A stretch of DNA of 64,000 nt. It comes from Allobosea sp039673065 (lineage in GTDB: Bacteria > Pseudomonadota > Alphaproteobacteria > Rhizobiales > Beijerinckiaceae). The translations under genes and the position numbers were made by a program. The notes under the pieces were generated by a model, which did no database searches, was not told the DNA's origin, and saw only the letters and a list, made by a program, of their open reading frames with translations. The stretch covers positions 1 to 64,000 of the forward strand of contig NZ_JBDJKW010000006.1 in the NCBI RefSeq assembly GCF_039673065.1, given 5' to 3'. Below are positions 8,751 through 17,941 of this stretch, piece after piece (position 1 is the first letter of the stretch; the number at the start of each line of letters is the position of its first letter).

Positions 8751-9869
8751 TCAGCCCGAGAAGGGCCAGCGCGGCTCGCCGCAGCCCTGCTGGCCGCGAT
8801 GGCGCAGATACTGGTCGGCCAGCACGCAGGCGACCATCGCCTCGCCGACCGGCACTGCGCGGATGCCGACGCAGGGGTCGTGGCGGCCCTTGGTGAACAT
8901 CTCCGCCTCGCCGCCGGTGCGGGTCACGGTGGCGCGCGGCGTCAGGATCGAGGAGGTCGGCTTCACCGCGAAGCGCGCGACGATCGGCTGGCCGGTCGAG
9001 ATGCCGCCGAGCACGCCGCCGGCATGGTTGGAGAGGAAGAGCGGGCGGCCGTCATTGCCGGTGCGCATCTCGTCGGCATTGGCCTCGCCCGTCAGTTCGG
9101 CCGCGCCGAAGCCGTCGCCGATCTCGACGCCCTTGACCGCGTTGATGCTCATCAGCGCCGCGGCGATCTCGGTGTCGAGCTTGCCGTAGATCGGGGCGCC
9201 AAGCCCCGCCGGCACGCCCTCGGCCACGATCTCCAGCACCGCGCCGATCGAGGAGCCTGACTTGCGGATGCCGTCGAGATAGTCGGCGAAGCGCTCGGCC
9301 GCCTTGGCGTCCGGGCAGAAGAAGGGATTGCGCGCGACCTCGTCCCAGTCCCAGTTGGCGCGGTCGATGCGGTGCGGCCCCATCTGGACCAGCGCGCCGC
9401 GCACCACCATGCCCGGCACGACCTTGCGGGCGATGGCGCCGGCCGCGACGCGCATCGCCGTCTCGCGCGCCGAGGACCGCCCGCCGCCGCGATAGTCGCG
9501 GATGCCGTATTTCGCCTCATAGGCGAAGTCGGCATGGCCGGGCCGGTACTTGTCGCGGATCTCGGAATAGTCCTTCGAGCGCTGGTCGACATTGTCGATC
9601 AGCAGGCCGATCGGCGTGCCGGTGGTGACCTGCCCGCCGCTGCGCTCGTCGGCGAACACGCCGGAGACGATGCGGACGCTGTCGGGCTCCTGCCGCTGCG
9701 TGGTGTAGCGCGACTGGCCCGGCCGGCGCCGGTCGAGCTCGCGCTGGATCTCCGCCTCGGTCAGCGGGATCAGCGAGGGGCAGCCGTCGATGACGCAGCC
9801 GATCGCCGGTCCGTGGCTCTCGCCGAAGGTGGTCACGCGGAAGAGATGGCCGAAGGTGTTGTGAGACAT
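8751..9869 (-). CDS. aroC: Chorismate synthase
   Basis: A 372-aa enzyme that removes phosphate from EPSP to make chorismate, using reduced FMN. The family signatures are all present: the N-terminal GHLFRVTTFGESHGPAIG, the GHADFAYEAKYGIRDYRGGGRSSARETA block and the C-terminal RHDPCVGIRAVPVGEAM. The ATG at 9869 gives the canonical MSHNTFG start; the frame is open far upstream but that part has no homology that I recognise. It lies 81 bp ahead of ribB on the same strand and may be co-transcribed with it. Confidence 0.96.
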   Translation of the reverse strand: MSHNTFGHLFRVTTFGESHGPAIGCVIDGCPSLIPLTEAEIQRELDRRRPGQSRYTTQRQEPDSVRIVSGVFADERSGGQVTTGTPIGLLIDNVDQRSKDYSEIRDKYRPGHADFAYEAKYGIRDYRGGGRSSARETAMRVAAGAIARKVVPGMVVRGALVQMGPHRIDRANWDWDEVARNPFFCPDAKAAERFADYLDGIRKSGSSIGAVLEIVAEGVPAGLGAPIYGKLDTEIAAALMSINAVKGVEIGDGFGAAELTGEANADEMRTGNDGRPLFLSNHAGGVLGGISTGQPIVARFAVKPTSSILTPRATVTRTGGEAEMFTKGRHDPCVGIRAVPVGEAMVACVLADQYLRHRGQQGCGEPRWPFSG

Positions 9870-9980
9870 GGTCGCCCGGTCGTTGCTCCCACGGCTCATA
9901 AGCCGGATCCGCCCGGCGCGAAACCCTGGCGTGCCGCACAGGCGATTGACAGGAGCGCGTGCCGCGCGCTTCTGGGCGCC

Positions 9981-10073
9981 ATGACGGGCAGCAACATCTG
10001 CAGCATGAGCTGCGGCATCGCCGCGGCGGCGCGCACCTGGCGCCCCGGGAGCGTCATCATCGCGGGCGGCTAG
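9981..10073 (+). CDS. 30-codon ORF, possible leader peptide
   Basis: Short ORF beginning MTGSNICSMSCGIAAAARTW and ending with PGSVIIAGG, lying in the 390-bp gap between aroC and the pseudouridine synthase. There is no Shine-Dalgarno directly before the ATG. A TTGACA at 9946-9951 is placed so that transcription could begin near the ATG, although no good -10 is visible. A strong hairpin starts right after the stop codon. That arrangement resembles an attenuator leader, with paired Cys and Ser codons, but no controlled gene is obvious. The remainder of 9870-10259 shows no other gene. Confidence 0.35.
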   Translation: MTGSNICSMSCGIAAAARTWRPGSVIIAGG

Positions 10074-10104
10074 CCCCGAACCCGCCCGCGCGGCGCGTTC
10101 GGGG
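10074..10104 (+). terminator. Hairpin abutting the 30-codon ORF
   Basis: CCCCGAAC pairs with GTTCGGGG (8 bp), with four more inner GC pairs, beginning immediately after the TAG of the small ORF. No U-run follows. It may be a terminator or an attenuator stem. Confidence 0.5.
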
Positions 10105-10259
10105 ACGGCCCGGACCGGCCGCGGTGCCACCGGCGCCCGAAGGTTCACCCCGCCGGCTGCACGATGCCGGGCTCGCCCCGAGCCCCGTCGCGGTCCGTAA
10201 CCGACCACAGGCCCGCTGCTTTGCGACCATCGTCGCGCGCCGGCCCGGACGTCCCTGCC

Positions 10260-11078
10260 ATGACCCGATCCCGTGCGCCCGCCCCGGCGCCCGTCAGCCT
10301 CGCGCGTGCCCTTTCGAAGCTCGGCTACTGCTCGCGCACCCAGGCGGAAGCGCTGGTGCTCGCCGGCCGCGTCGCGCTCGACGGCCGCATCGTCCGCAAT
10401 CCCACCCACCGCATCGCGATGGAGCGCGCCCGCATCGCGGTCGACGGCGAGCCGGTCGGCGCCGGGCAGCGCCTCTATCTCATGCTGAACAAACCGCGCG
10501 GCCTCGTCACCACCCGCGACGATCCCGAGGGACGCGAGACGGTCTATGCCTGCCTGGCGGGGCTGGAGCTGCCCTTCGTCGCGCCGGTCGGCCGGCTCGA
10601 CAAGGCGAGCGAGGGCCTGTTGCTGATGAGCAATGACAGCCGCTGGGCGCAGCACATCCTCGACCCAGCCTCCGGCATCGAGAAGACGTATCACGTCCAG
10701 ATCGACCGGCTGCCGGACGAGGCCTTCCTGGCGCGGCTGCGGGCGGGCGCGGTCGATGGCGACGAGACGCTGACCACGCGCGCCGCGACGCTTCTGCGCG
10801 CGGGCGAGCGCAACGCCTGGATCGAGATGGTGATCGACGAGGGCCGCAACCGCCAGATCCGCCGCATCGTCGAGGCGGCCGGCGCCGGCGTGCTGCGGCT
10901 CGTGCGGGTCGGCATCGGCGGCCTCGCCCTCGGCGACCTGCCGAAGGGCGCGGTGCGCCCGCTCACGCCGCAGGAGGTGGCGCTGCCGCTCGCCAACGCG
11001 CGCTGCGGCCCGGTCCAGCGCCAGCGGCCCACCCCACGGGCCACGGGAGGCGCGAAGCGGGTTCATCCGGCGGCGTAA
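10260..11078 (+). CDS. RsuA/RluB-family pseudouridine synthase
   Basis: A 272-aa rRNA-modifying enzyme that isomerises a uridine in 16S or 23S rRNA. An N-terminal S4 RNA-binding domain (about residues 12-60, LARALSKLGYCSRTQAEALV) precedes the catalytic domain. The catalytic Asp lies in the family motif VGRLDKASEGLLLMSND, and NRQIRRI near residue 200 is also typical. I chose the ATG at 10260; an ATG at 10164 would add 32 low-complexity residues. The target uridine cannot be told. Confidence 0.9.
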   Translation: MTRSRAPAPAPVSLARALSKLGYCSRTQAEALVLAGRVALDGRIVRNPTHRIAMERARIAVDGEPVGAGQRLYLMLNKPRGLVTTRDDPEGRETVYACLAGLELPFVAPVGRLDKASEGLLLMSNDSRWAQHILDPASGIEKTYHVQIDRLPDEAFLARLRAGAVDGDETLTTRAATLLRAGERNAWIEMVIDEGRNRQIRRIVEAAGAGVLRLVRVGIGGLALGDLPKGAVRPLTPQEVALPLANARCGPVQRQRPTPRATGGAKRVHPAA

Positions 11079-11141
11079 AAGCCGCGCCCCGCAGGCGGCC
11101 GTCGTCACGGGCGCGGGCCCGCGACGACGAAAGGGCCGGTG

Positions 11142-14100
11142 TCAGTGGCCGGCGGCGGCGGGCACGGCCGGCGCGCCTTCCCAGCGCGTATTGGCCGGCA
11201 GGTTCTCGCCCTTCATGATGACGGTGAGCAGGCCAATCTGCGCATGGTCGCCAACATGGGTGTCGTAGAGCACGGTCGCCCCCGCCCCGACGCAGACGCC
11301 GCGGCCGAGATTGACCCGCCCGACCTTCATCACCCGGTCCTCGTAGAGATGGGTCTGCAGCGCCGAATGGGCGTTGATCTGGCAGAAATCGCCGACCTTC
11401 ACGCAGTCGAACTCGGTGATGTCGGTGGAGTCCATCCAGACCCCCTCGCCGAACTTCGCCCCGAACAGGCGCAGGAACCAGGGCAGGAAGGGCGTGCCGC
11501 GCAGGTAGTCGAGCAGCACCTTGCCGCCGAGACCCCAGTAGAGCACCGCGACCGCCTCGGTCCGCATCGCCCACCACGACCACATCGGCTTCATCACCGG
11601 CTTGTAGACGCCCATCAGCATCCACTTCATCAGCGCGCAGATCAGCGCCTGCAGCACCGCGATGACCACCGCGCAGGCCATGAAGGCGAGCAGCAGCCCA
11701 CTCCAGTCGCGATCGAAGATCTTCTGCTGCAGCACCAGGTCGACGGCGAGCGTGCCGAAGGTAATGAACAGCATCGCCGGGAAGGAGGTGTGCAGCGCCT
11801 CGAAGACGCCGCGCCCGAACTGCTTGCCGAAGGAGGGCTTGTAGGTCCAGTCTGCCCCGAGATCGACCTTCTGGCGCGTCGGCAGCCGGATCGGCGGCGA
11901 GCCGAACCAGGTGTCGCCCGGCTGCATCTCGGCGCTCGCCGGCGGCTTCGACTTGATGCCGATCAGCACGCGGTCGGGAATGACCGTGCCCGGTGGCACC
12001 ACGGCGTCGTTGCCGACGAAGACCTGGTCGCCCGTGCGGGTCATGTCGAGGCGCATATAGCCGCGGCGCATGTCCTCGTCGCCGAAGATCACCTCGTCGG
12101 CGATGAAGTTGCCGGCGCCGATGCCCGTGACGTCGTAGCGGCCGGACAGGTTGGTCGAGATCTCCGAGCCCTTGCCGATACCAGCGCCCATCATCCGGTA
12201 CCAGAAGCGCATATAGATCGTGGCGAACAGCGAGGAGAGCGTCTCTAGCGTCACCTCGGTCGCCAGCGCCACCGTCCATTTGCGAGCGTAGAAGCCGGAA
12301 TGGATCGAGTAGGAGCCCGAATTGACCCGCGGCAGGATGATCCAGCGCAGGGCCGCGATCAGGAACACCGTCAGCGAGATCAGCCCGATCGCCGTCGGCC
12401 AGGTCAGCAGCGGCAGGTACCAGTGGTAGCTGATCTCCGACCAGCCGGCGATCCAGTTGTCGATATTGTCGAACAGCCAGAAGGCCGGGAAGATCGGCAG
12501 CAGGCTGATCGGCGGCAGCAGGATCAGCATCAGCACGTAGAAGGCGGTCATCGCGCTGCGGCGCGCGCCGCCCGCCTGCGCCTGCGGCGGCAGCGTCTCC
12601 AGGTCGACCATGCCGATCTTGCGGGCCGGCGAGCCGTCCCAGATCTCGGCCTCGCCGATCGTCTGCCCGGCCGGGATCGCGGTCAGGTCGCCGATCTCGG
12701 CATGGTCGGCGACGGTGCAGCCATGGCCGAACACCACCGAGGAGCCGGCATAGACGTCCTTGCCGATGCTGATCCGGCCGATCACCAGATTGGCGCCGAT
12801 CGCCTCGGCATTGGCGAAGGTGGTCTTGGAGCCCAGCGTCGTGCCGTCGCCGATCTCGATCAGGTCGACAGCGCCGGCCTCGTAGTCGGAGATGATGACG
12901 TCGCGGCCGACCTTGGCGCCGAGCAGGCGCCAGTAGACCCGCATCACCGGCGAGCCCTGCAGCCATTTGATGTGGACGAGGCCCGCGACGCGCGAGGCGA
13001 ACCACCAGCGGAAATAATAGACGCCCCAGAGCGGGTAGACGCCGGGCTTGGTCCGGCCCAGGACCAGCCATTTCAGGCCGATCGAGATGAAGCCGGTGCT
13101 GATGGTGATCGCGACATAGATGCCGAGCAGGGCGAAGACCTGCCCCATGGTCGAGAGATCCTCGCCCGAGAGCAGCATGTAGCTGACGAAGATGCCGAGC
13201 CACTGCGCCGTCGACAGGCCGATGATGATCGGCAGGACGGCGGCCTGCGCCAGCCCGCAGAGGAAGCGGCGTAGCAGCGGCGGCGGCGTGAAGGACAAAT
13301 CCTCCGCCTCGCGCACGCCGCGCGAATCCAGCAGCGCTGCCATGCCGCGCAGCGTGCGCGCGCCATAAACGTCCTGCAGCGTGATGCCGGCATAGGCCGG
13401 GGTCTCGCGCACGATCGAGATGAAGCGTGCCGCCAGCAGCGAATGCCCGCCGAGATCGACGAAGAAATCCGCCTCGAAGGGCAGCGCCTGGGCGCCGAGC
13501 ACGCGCTTGGCCGCGGCGAGCAGCGCGGCCTCTGTGTCGTTGCGCGGCGGCTCCTGCTCCCCGCTCGCCGCCGGCGCGGTCAGCGGCGCCGCCTTGAGCA
13601 TCTTGCGGTCGACCTTGCCGGACACCATGCGCGGCAACGCGCCGATCGGCTCGAAATGCGCCGGGATCATGTAGGGCGGCAGCTTCTCGCGCAGCGAGGC
13701 GCGCAGCACGCTGCCCTCGACCGCCACGCCGGGCTCGCCGACGAAGAAGGCCACCAGCCGCTCGATGCCGTCGTCGCTGCGCAGCACCACGGCCGCTTGG
13801 CCGATGCCGGCCTCGTCGGAGAGCGCGGTCTCGATCTCGCCGAGCTCGACGCGGAAGCCGCGGATCTTCACCTGGTCGTCGATGCGGCCGTGGAAGACGA
13901 TGTTGCCGTCGCCATCGATGCTGACCGCGTCGCCCGAGCGGTAGAGCACCGGGTCGTCGCCGGCGCCGCCGAACGGGTTGGCGATGAACTTCTCGGCCGT
14001 CAGCTCCGGGCGCAGGTGGTAGCCCTTGGCCACGCCGGGGCCGCCGATCAGCAGCTCGCCCTGCTGGCCGGGCGCCACCGGCTGTAGCGCCTCGTCGACG

Positions 14101-15155
14101 ACATAGGCGGTGTAGTTCGGGATCGGCCGGCCGATCGTCACGGTCCGGCCCGGCTCGACCTCGGCCGCGGTGGCGACCACCGTCGCCTCGGTCGGGCCGT
14201 AGGTGTTGAGGATGCGCCGGCCCGGCCGCGACCATTTCTGCACGGTGGCCGGCGGCAGCGCCTCGCCGCCGAGCAGGATCAGCCGGAGCGAGGGCACGTC
14301 GGCCGGCAGGATGCCGAGCAGCGTCGGCACCGTGTCGATCACGGTGACGCCGGCCTCGGCCAGGATCGCGGGGAGCTTTTCCGCGTCGCCCATCATCTCG
14401 GGCGTGGCGACGAACAGCGTCGCGCCGACGAGATAAGGCGTCCAGATCTCCTCCATCGACAGGTCGAAGGCGACGGAGGCGCCCTGGAAGACCACGTCCT
14501 CCGGCGCCATGCCGTAGAGCGCGTTCCCGGCGCGCAGGAAATGGCAGATGTTGCGATGGCTGATGACGATGGCCTTCGGCACGCCCGTCGAGCCGGAGGT
14601 GTAGATCAGATAGGCGGGATGGTCCTGCGTCAGCCCAGGAGCCCGCGCCGGCAGCGCCTCGCCGCCCGCGCCGGCGGCCTGCAGCTCGGCAGATGCCCAC
14701 AGCGTGCGGCCGGTGGCGCTTGCCTTCGGCTTCCAGTCCTCGCGCGTCACCAGCCCCTTGGCGGAAGCGTCGTCGAGGCAGGTCGCGACGCGCTCGACCG
14801 GCGCCTCGGCGTCGAAGGGCAGCCAGGCCGCGCCCGAGAGCGTGATCGCGATCTGCGCGACCAGGAGCTCGATGCCGCGCGGCATCCAGAGCCCGACCAT
14901 GTCGCCCGGCCCGACGCCGGCCTTGACCAGCCCGCGCGCCTGCGCCTGCGCCTGCGCCCAGACCTCGGCATAGCTCGGCCGCTGCGCACCGGAGATCATC
15001 GCCGGATGGTCGGGCCGGAGCGCGACGGTGGCGGCGAACAGCTCGGCCAGGACCTCGTCGCGAAGCAGTTCGGGACGCTTCTCTCCCGCCAGCATGACGG
15101 AAGACGGTGCGCCGGCAGCGGGCACACCCGCAGTCACTGTGCTCAATTCGTTCAT
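11142..15155 (-). CDS. Pls/PosA-type non-ribosomal peptide synthetase (A-T-membrane-hexapeptide)
   Basis: A 1337-aa single-protein NRPS. Residues about 40-520 are an adenylation domain (A3 YTSGSTGVPK near 185-194, NTYGPTEA, and A10 lysine in SGKVDRKML). A carrier domain follows with phosphopantetheine Ser572 in LGGHSLLA. The remaining 700 residues hold six or more membrane segments and three hexapeptide-repeat blocks. No condensation or thioesterase domain is seen. This is the layout of epsilon-poly-lysine synthetase and the NRPS terminal domain TIGR02353, so the product may be an isopeptide-linked homopolymer or acylated amino acid. ATG 15155 follows AGGGCAAG. No biosynthetic partner is adjacent. 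Confidence 0.85.
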   Translation of the reverse strand: MNELSTVTAGVPAAGAPSSVMLAGEKRPELLRDEVLAELFAATVALRPDHPAMISGAQRPSYAEVWAQAQAQARGLVKAGVGPGDMVGLWMPRGIELLVAQIAITLSGAAWLPFDAEAPVERVATCLDDASAKGLVTREDWKPKASATGRTLWASAELQAAGAGGEALPARAPGLTQDHPAYLIYTSGSTGVPKAIVISHRNICHFLRAGNALYGMAPEDVVFQGASVAFDLSMEEIWTPYLVGATLFVATPEMMGDAEKLPAILAEAGVTVIDTVPTLLGILPADVPSLRLILLGGEALPPATVQKWSRPGRRILNTYGPTEATVVATAAEVEPGRTVTIGRPIPNYTAYVVDEALQPVAPGQQGELLIGGPGVAKGYHLRPELTAEKFIANPFGGAGDDPVLYRSGDAVSIDGDGNIVFHGRIDDQVKIRGFRVELGEIETALSDEAGIGQAAVVLRSDDGIERLVAFFVGEPGVAVEGSVLRASLREKLPPYMIPAHFEPIGALPRMVSGKVDRKMLKAAPLTAPAASGEQEPPRNDTEAALLAAAKRVLGAQALPFEADFFVDLGGHSLLAARFISIVRETPAYAGITLQDVYGARTLRGMAALLDSRGVREAEDLSFTPPPLLRRFLCGLAQAAVLPIIIGLSTAQWLGIFVSYMLLSGEDLSTMGQVFALLGIYVAITISTGFISIGLKWLVLGRTKPGVYPLWGVYYFRWWFASRVAGLVHIKWLQGSPVMRVYWRLLGAKVGRDVIISDYEAGAVDLIEIGDGTTLGSKTTFANAEAIGANLVIGRISIGKDVYAGSSVVFGHGCTVADHAEIGDLTAIPAGQTIGEAEIWDGSPARKIGMVDLETLPPQAQAGGARRSAMTAFYVLMLILLPPISLLPIFPAFWLFDNIDNWIAGWSEISYHWYLPLLTWPTAIGLISLTVFLIAALRWIILPRVNSGSYSIHSGFYARKWTVALATEVTLETLSSLFATIYMRFWYRMMGAGIGKGSEISTNLSGRYDVTGIGAGNFIADEVIFGDEDMRRGYMRLDMTRTGDQVFVGNDAVVPPGTVIPDRVLIGIKSKPPASAEMQPGDTWFGSPPIRLPTRQKVDLGADWTYKPSFGKQFGRGVFEALHTSFPAMLFITFGTLAVDLVLQQKIFDRDWSGLLLAFMACAVVIAVLQALICALMKWMLMGVYKPVMKPMWSWWAMRTEAVAVLYWGLGGKVLLDYLRGTPFLPWFLRLFGAKFGEGVWMDSTDITEFDCVKVGDFCQINAHSALQTHLYEDRVMKVGRVNLGRGVCVGAGATVLYDTHVGDHAQIGLLTVIMKGENLPANTRWEGAPAVPAAAGH

Positions 15156-15403
15156 CTTGCCCTGCCGTGGCCCGGAACCCGGGACGCCGTCGCATTCTTG
15201 GGCGATGGCGACGTCCTGGCTCGGAAGCCACATTCCATGCCGGGCCACCGCCTCCCCGCGACGTCGCGCCCGCTCGACTCGCGTCCACGTACCCGCAGCC
15301 GCGCGGGAAACTTATAGGACGGCTATATTGTCAAGATGTGACTGAACCGGCGCTGAACGGCAAGTGCCGAGCCGTTTGCGGGGACCGCTTCAAGCCGCCG
15401 CAG

Positions 15404-16000
15404 TCACATCCAGCTCGCCTTGGAGCCCTCGACCACGAGAATCTTGCCCTGCCAGATCTCGACCTTGGCGGCCTCGGCCGGGGAAACCGCGCCGATCAGC
15501 GCCAGCACGGCGCGCGCGACGCCGCCATGGCTCACCATCACCGTGTCGGGCGCCATCGCCGCGAGCGCCGGGCCGATGCGGTCGGCCAGCATGCGGTAGC
15601 TCTCGCCGCCGGGCGGGACGAAGCCCCATTTGTCCTTCTCACGGGCCTGCGCCAGCTCGCGCTCGCTCTTGCGGATCTCGCGCCAGGTGAAGCCTTCCCA
15701 CTCGCCGAAGGTCAGCTCGCGCAGGCGGTGATCGGTGGCGTAGTCCGCGACCGGCAGGGCGAGCTCGCGGCGCAGGATCGTCATCGTCTCCTGGGCGCGC
15801 TGCATCGGCGAGCAGACATAGTCCAGCGTGGCGAAGCCGGGCGCGATCTCGCGCAGCCGCCGTCCGGCCTCCTCCGCCTGCATGCGGCCGAGCGCGTTCA
15901 GTGGAATGTCCTTGCCGCCCTGGAGCCGCCCCTCGCGGTTCCAGTCGGTTTCGCCATGGCGGACGAGGAAGAGGCGCGCGGGAATCGTGAACGTCGTCAT
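15404..16000 (-). CDS. Histidine phosphatase (phosphoglycerate-mutase-like)
   Basis: A 198-aa branch-1 histidine phosphatase. The phosphorylated His is in FLVRHGETDWN; the second His is in MVSHGGVARA. The acidic loop residue lies in RELTFGEWEGFTW. It resembles cobalamin or sugar-phosphate phosphatases (CobC/GpmB type) more than true 2,3-BPG-dependent mutase, and the window already has gpmI. It is divergent from folP across 138 bp. The 248 bp between it and the NRPS gene contain no gene that I can support. Confidence 0.87.
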   Translation of the reverse strand: MTTFTIPARLFLVRHGETDWNREGRLQGGKDIPLNALGRMQAEEAGRRLREIAPGFATLDYVCSPMQRAQETMTILRRELALPVADYATDHRLRELTFGEWEGFTWREIRKSERELAQAREKDKWGFVPPGGESYRMLADRIGPALAAMAPDTVMVSHGGVARAVLALIGAVSPAEAAKVEIWQGKILVVEGSKASWM

Positions 16001-16138
16001 GGCTCCAAGCTCATGCACGCTGGCCGCCGGAGCGTCAAAGCCGCAAGCCGCTACGGAGGGCTCGCCGCGGCAACCCGGCTTTCCCTGTGGCCGCGCCGCC
16101 ACGGCCTGTGTAAGACGCGCTGTCGAAACGAGTTCGCC

Positions 16139-16972
16139 ATGCACGCCACCCTCACCCTGCCCGACGGCCGCACACTGCCGCTCGGGCCGCGACCGCTCCT
16201 GATGGGCGTGGTCAACGTCACGCCGGATTCCTTCTCGGATGGCGGGCTGTTCGCCGAGGCGGGCAAGGCCGTGGCGCATGCGCTGGCCCTGGCCGGCGAA
16301 GGCGCCGACATCGTCGATATCGGCGGAGAATCGACCAGGCCCGGCCATGCCCCGCTCGACGCGGAGGCGGAAGCCGCGCGCGTTCTGCCGGTGATCCGCG
16401 GCACGCTCTCCGGCAGCACCGTCCCGGTCTCGATCGACAGCTACAAGTCTGAGGTCGCGCGCGCCGCCCTCGCCGCCGGTGCCGCCATCGTCAACGATGT
16501 CTGGGGCTGCCAGCGCGACCCGGCGATCGCCGCCGTCGCGGCCGAGCATGGCGCGCCGATGATCCTGATGCACAACCGCGAGACGGCGGATGCCGGGCTC
16601 GACATCCTTGCCGAGGTGCTGCGCTTCCTCGAGCGCTCGCTCGCCATCGCGACCTCGGCCGGCGTGCCGCGTGCGCAGATCGTCGTCGATCCCGGCATCG
16701 GCTTCGGCAAGACGCCGGAGCAGAACCTGCTGCTGATCGACCGGCTCGACCGGCTGCGCGACGCGCTCGGCTGCCCGGTGCTGCTCGGCGCCTCGCGCAA
16801 GTCGACGCTGGGCCTGATCACCGGCAAGACCGTCCCCGCCGAGCGGCTGGCCGCCAGCCTGTCGGCGCATCTCTACGGGGTGATGCGCGGTGCCGCCATC
16901 ATCCGCGCCCATGATGTCGACGCCCATCTCGACGCGTTGAAGGTCTGGGCCGCCATCGGAGCAAGGCCATGA
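16139..16972 (+). CDS. folP: Dihydropteroate synthase
   Basis: A 277-aa enzyme joining p-aminobenzoate to 6-hydroxymethyl-dihydropterin diphosphate; the sulfonamide target. Signatures are LLMGVVNVTPDSFSDGG, DIGGESTRPGH, the SIDSYK strand, MILMHNRE, IVVDPGIGFGKTPEQN and LLGASRKSTLG. It is the first gene of folP-folB-folK and overlaps folB by 4 bp, so translation is likely coupled. I chose the ATG at 16139 because the protein then starts at the family N-terminus. Confidence 0.96.
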   Translation: MHATLTLPDGRTLPLGPRPLLMGVVNVTPDSFSDGGLFAEAGKAVAHALALAGEGADIVDIGGESTRPGHAPLDAEAEAARVLPVIRGTLSGSTVPVSIDSYKSEVARAALAAGAAIVNDVWGCQRDPAIAAVAAEHGAPMILMHNRETADAGLDILAEVLRFLERSLAIATSAGVPRAQIVVDPGIGFGKTPEQNLLLIDRLDRLRDALGCPVLLGASRKSTLGLITGKTVPAERLAASLSAHLYGVMRGAAIIRAHDVDAHLDALKVWAAIGARP

Positions 16973-17343
16973 GCGCCACCGGACAGATCTTCATCGAGGC
17001 GCTCGACCTCTACGCCTATCACGGCCATTTCGCCGAGGAGGGCCGGCTCGGCCAGCGTTTCTCGATGGATCTGGTGCTCGATTGCGACCTGCGCGCCTCG
17101 TCGGTCAGCGACGATCTCGAGGATACGGTCGACTATGGCGCGGTGGTCGCCCTGGTCAGCAAGGTGTTCTCAGCCAGGCGCTTCCGCCTGCTCGAGGCGG
17201 CGGCGCGCGCCCTCGCCGACGCCATCCTCGAGGCCTATCCCAAGGTGACGCGCGTCGGCGTCACCCTGCGCAAGCCGGCCCCGCCCATTCCGGGACGGAT
17301 GGAATCGGTCGGCATCCGGCTGGACTTCACCCGTGAGCGCTGA
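16969..17343 (+). CDS. folB: Dihydroneopterin aldolase
   Basis: A 124-aa T-fold enzyme that cleaves dihydroneopterin to hydroxymethyl-dihydropterin and glycolaldehyde. The family start ALDLYAYHGHFAEEGRLGQRF and the VDYGAVVALV segment are clear; the catalytic Lys is in VTLRKPAPPI. It overlaps folP at ATGA and folK by 11 bp, which indicates one operon. Confidence 0.94.
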   Translation: MSATGQIFIEALDLYAYHGHFAEEGRLGQRFSMDLVLDCDLRASSVSDDLEDTVDYGAVVALVSKVFSARRFRLLEAAARALADAILEAYPKVTRVGVTLRKPAPPIPGRMESVGIRLDFTRER

Positions 17344-17851
17344 GGCGGCGCTCGGCCTCGGCGGCAATCTCGGGGACCCGGTCGCAGCCTTCGCCACGGC
17401 GCTGCGGCGCCTCGGCGCGACGCCGGGCGTCGCCTTGCGCGCGCGCTCCTCGGTCTGGCGCACCGCCCCCTGGGGCGTCGAGGACCAGCCTGAGTTCCGC
17501 AACATGGCGGTTCTGGTCGAGACCACGCTGCCGGCCGAGGAACTGCTGGCGCTGTGCCTGGCGATCGAGCGTGAAGGCGGCCGCGAGCGCCGGGAGCGCT
17601 GGGGCCCGCGCACCCTCGACATCGACATCCTCACCTTTGGCGACGCCGCCATTGACCGGCCGGGCCTGCAGATCCCACATCCGCGCATCGCCGAGCGCGC
17701 CTTCGTGCTGGCGCCGCTGGCCGAGATCGCGCCCCGAACCGCGATCGGCGGCCGCGCGGTCGCCGATCTGCTGGCTACGCTGGCGGATGCCGAGGTCCGC
17801 CGCGACGCAGACGAGACCGCGCGCCTCGCGACGCTGCTCGCCGGCGCCTGA
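17333..17851 (+). CDS. folK: 2-amino-4-hydroxy-6-hydroxymethyldihydropteridine diphosphokinase
   Basis: A 172-aa HPPK that transfers pyrophosphate from ATP to hydroxymethyl-dihydropterin. Motifs include GLGGNLGDP at the N-terminus, VWRTAPWG, and the metal-binding WGPRTLDIDILTFGD followed by PHPRIAERAFVLAPLAEI. It starts at a GTG inside the end of folB (11-bp overlap), so it depends on upstream translation. It completes the three consecutive folate steps encoded here; the order FolB-FolK-FolP of the pathway is reversed for folP on the DNA. Confidence 0.95.
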   Translation: MSAEAALGLGGNLGDPVAAFATALRRLGATPGVALRARSSVWRTAPWGVEDQPEFRNMAVLVETTLPAEELLALCLAIEREGGRERRERWGPRTLDIDILTFGDAAIDRPGLQIPHPRIAERAFVLAPLAEIAPRTAIGGRAVADLLATLADAEVRRDADETARLATLLAGA

Positions 17852-17941
17852 ACGGCGAAGGCCGGAGACGGTCTCCCGCCCCCGGCCTCGCGATCTGTCA
17901 GAGACCGTCGATGATCGCCGCCGGCCGGGCCGCGTCGCGGC

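Noticed and set aside
7494..9260. A 588-codon plus-strand open frame over ribB and aroC
   Set aside because: Spans two well-supported genes on the other strand and has no motif.
10963..15288. A 1441-codon minus-strand open frame over the NRPS gene
   Set aside because: It is an Arg/Ala/Gly-rich shadow in another frame of a GC-rich gene; the overlapping frame has full NRPS motifs.
15311..15334. TTGACA and TATAAG on the minus strand upstream of the NRPS gene
   Set aside because: Only 12 bp apart, too close for a sigma-70 promoter.
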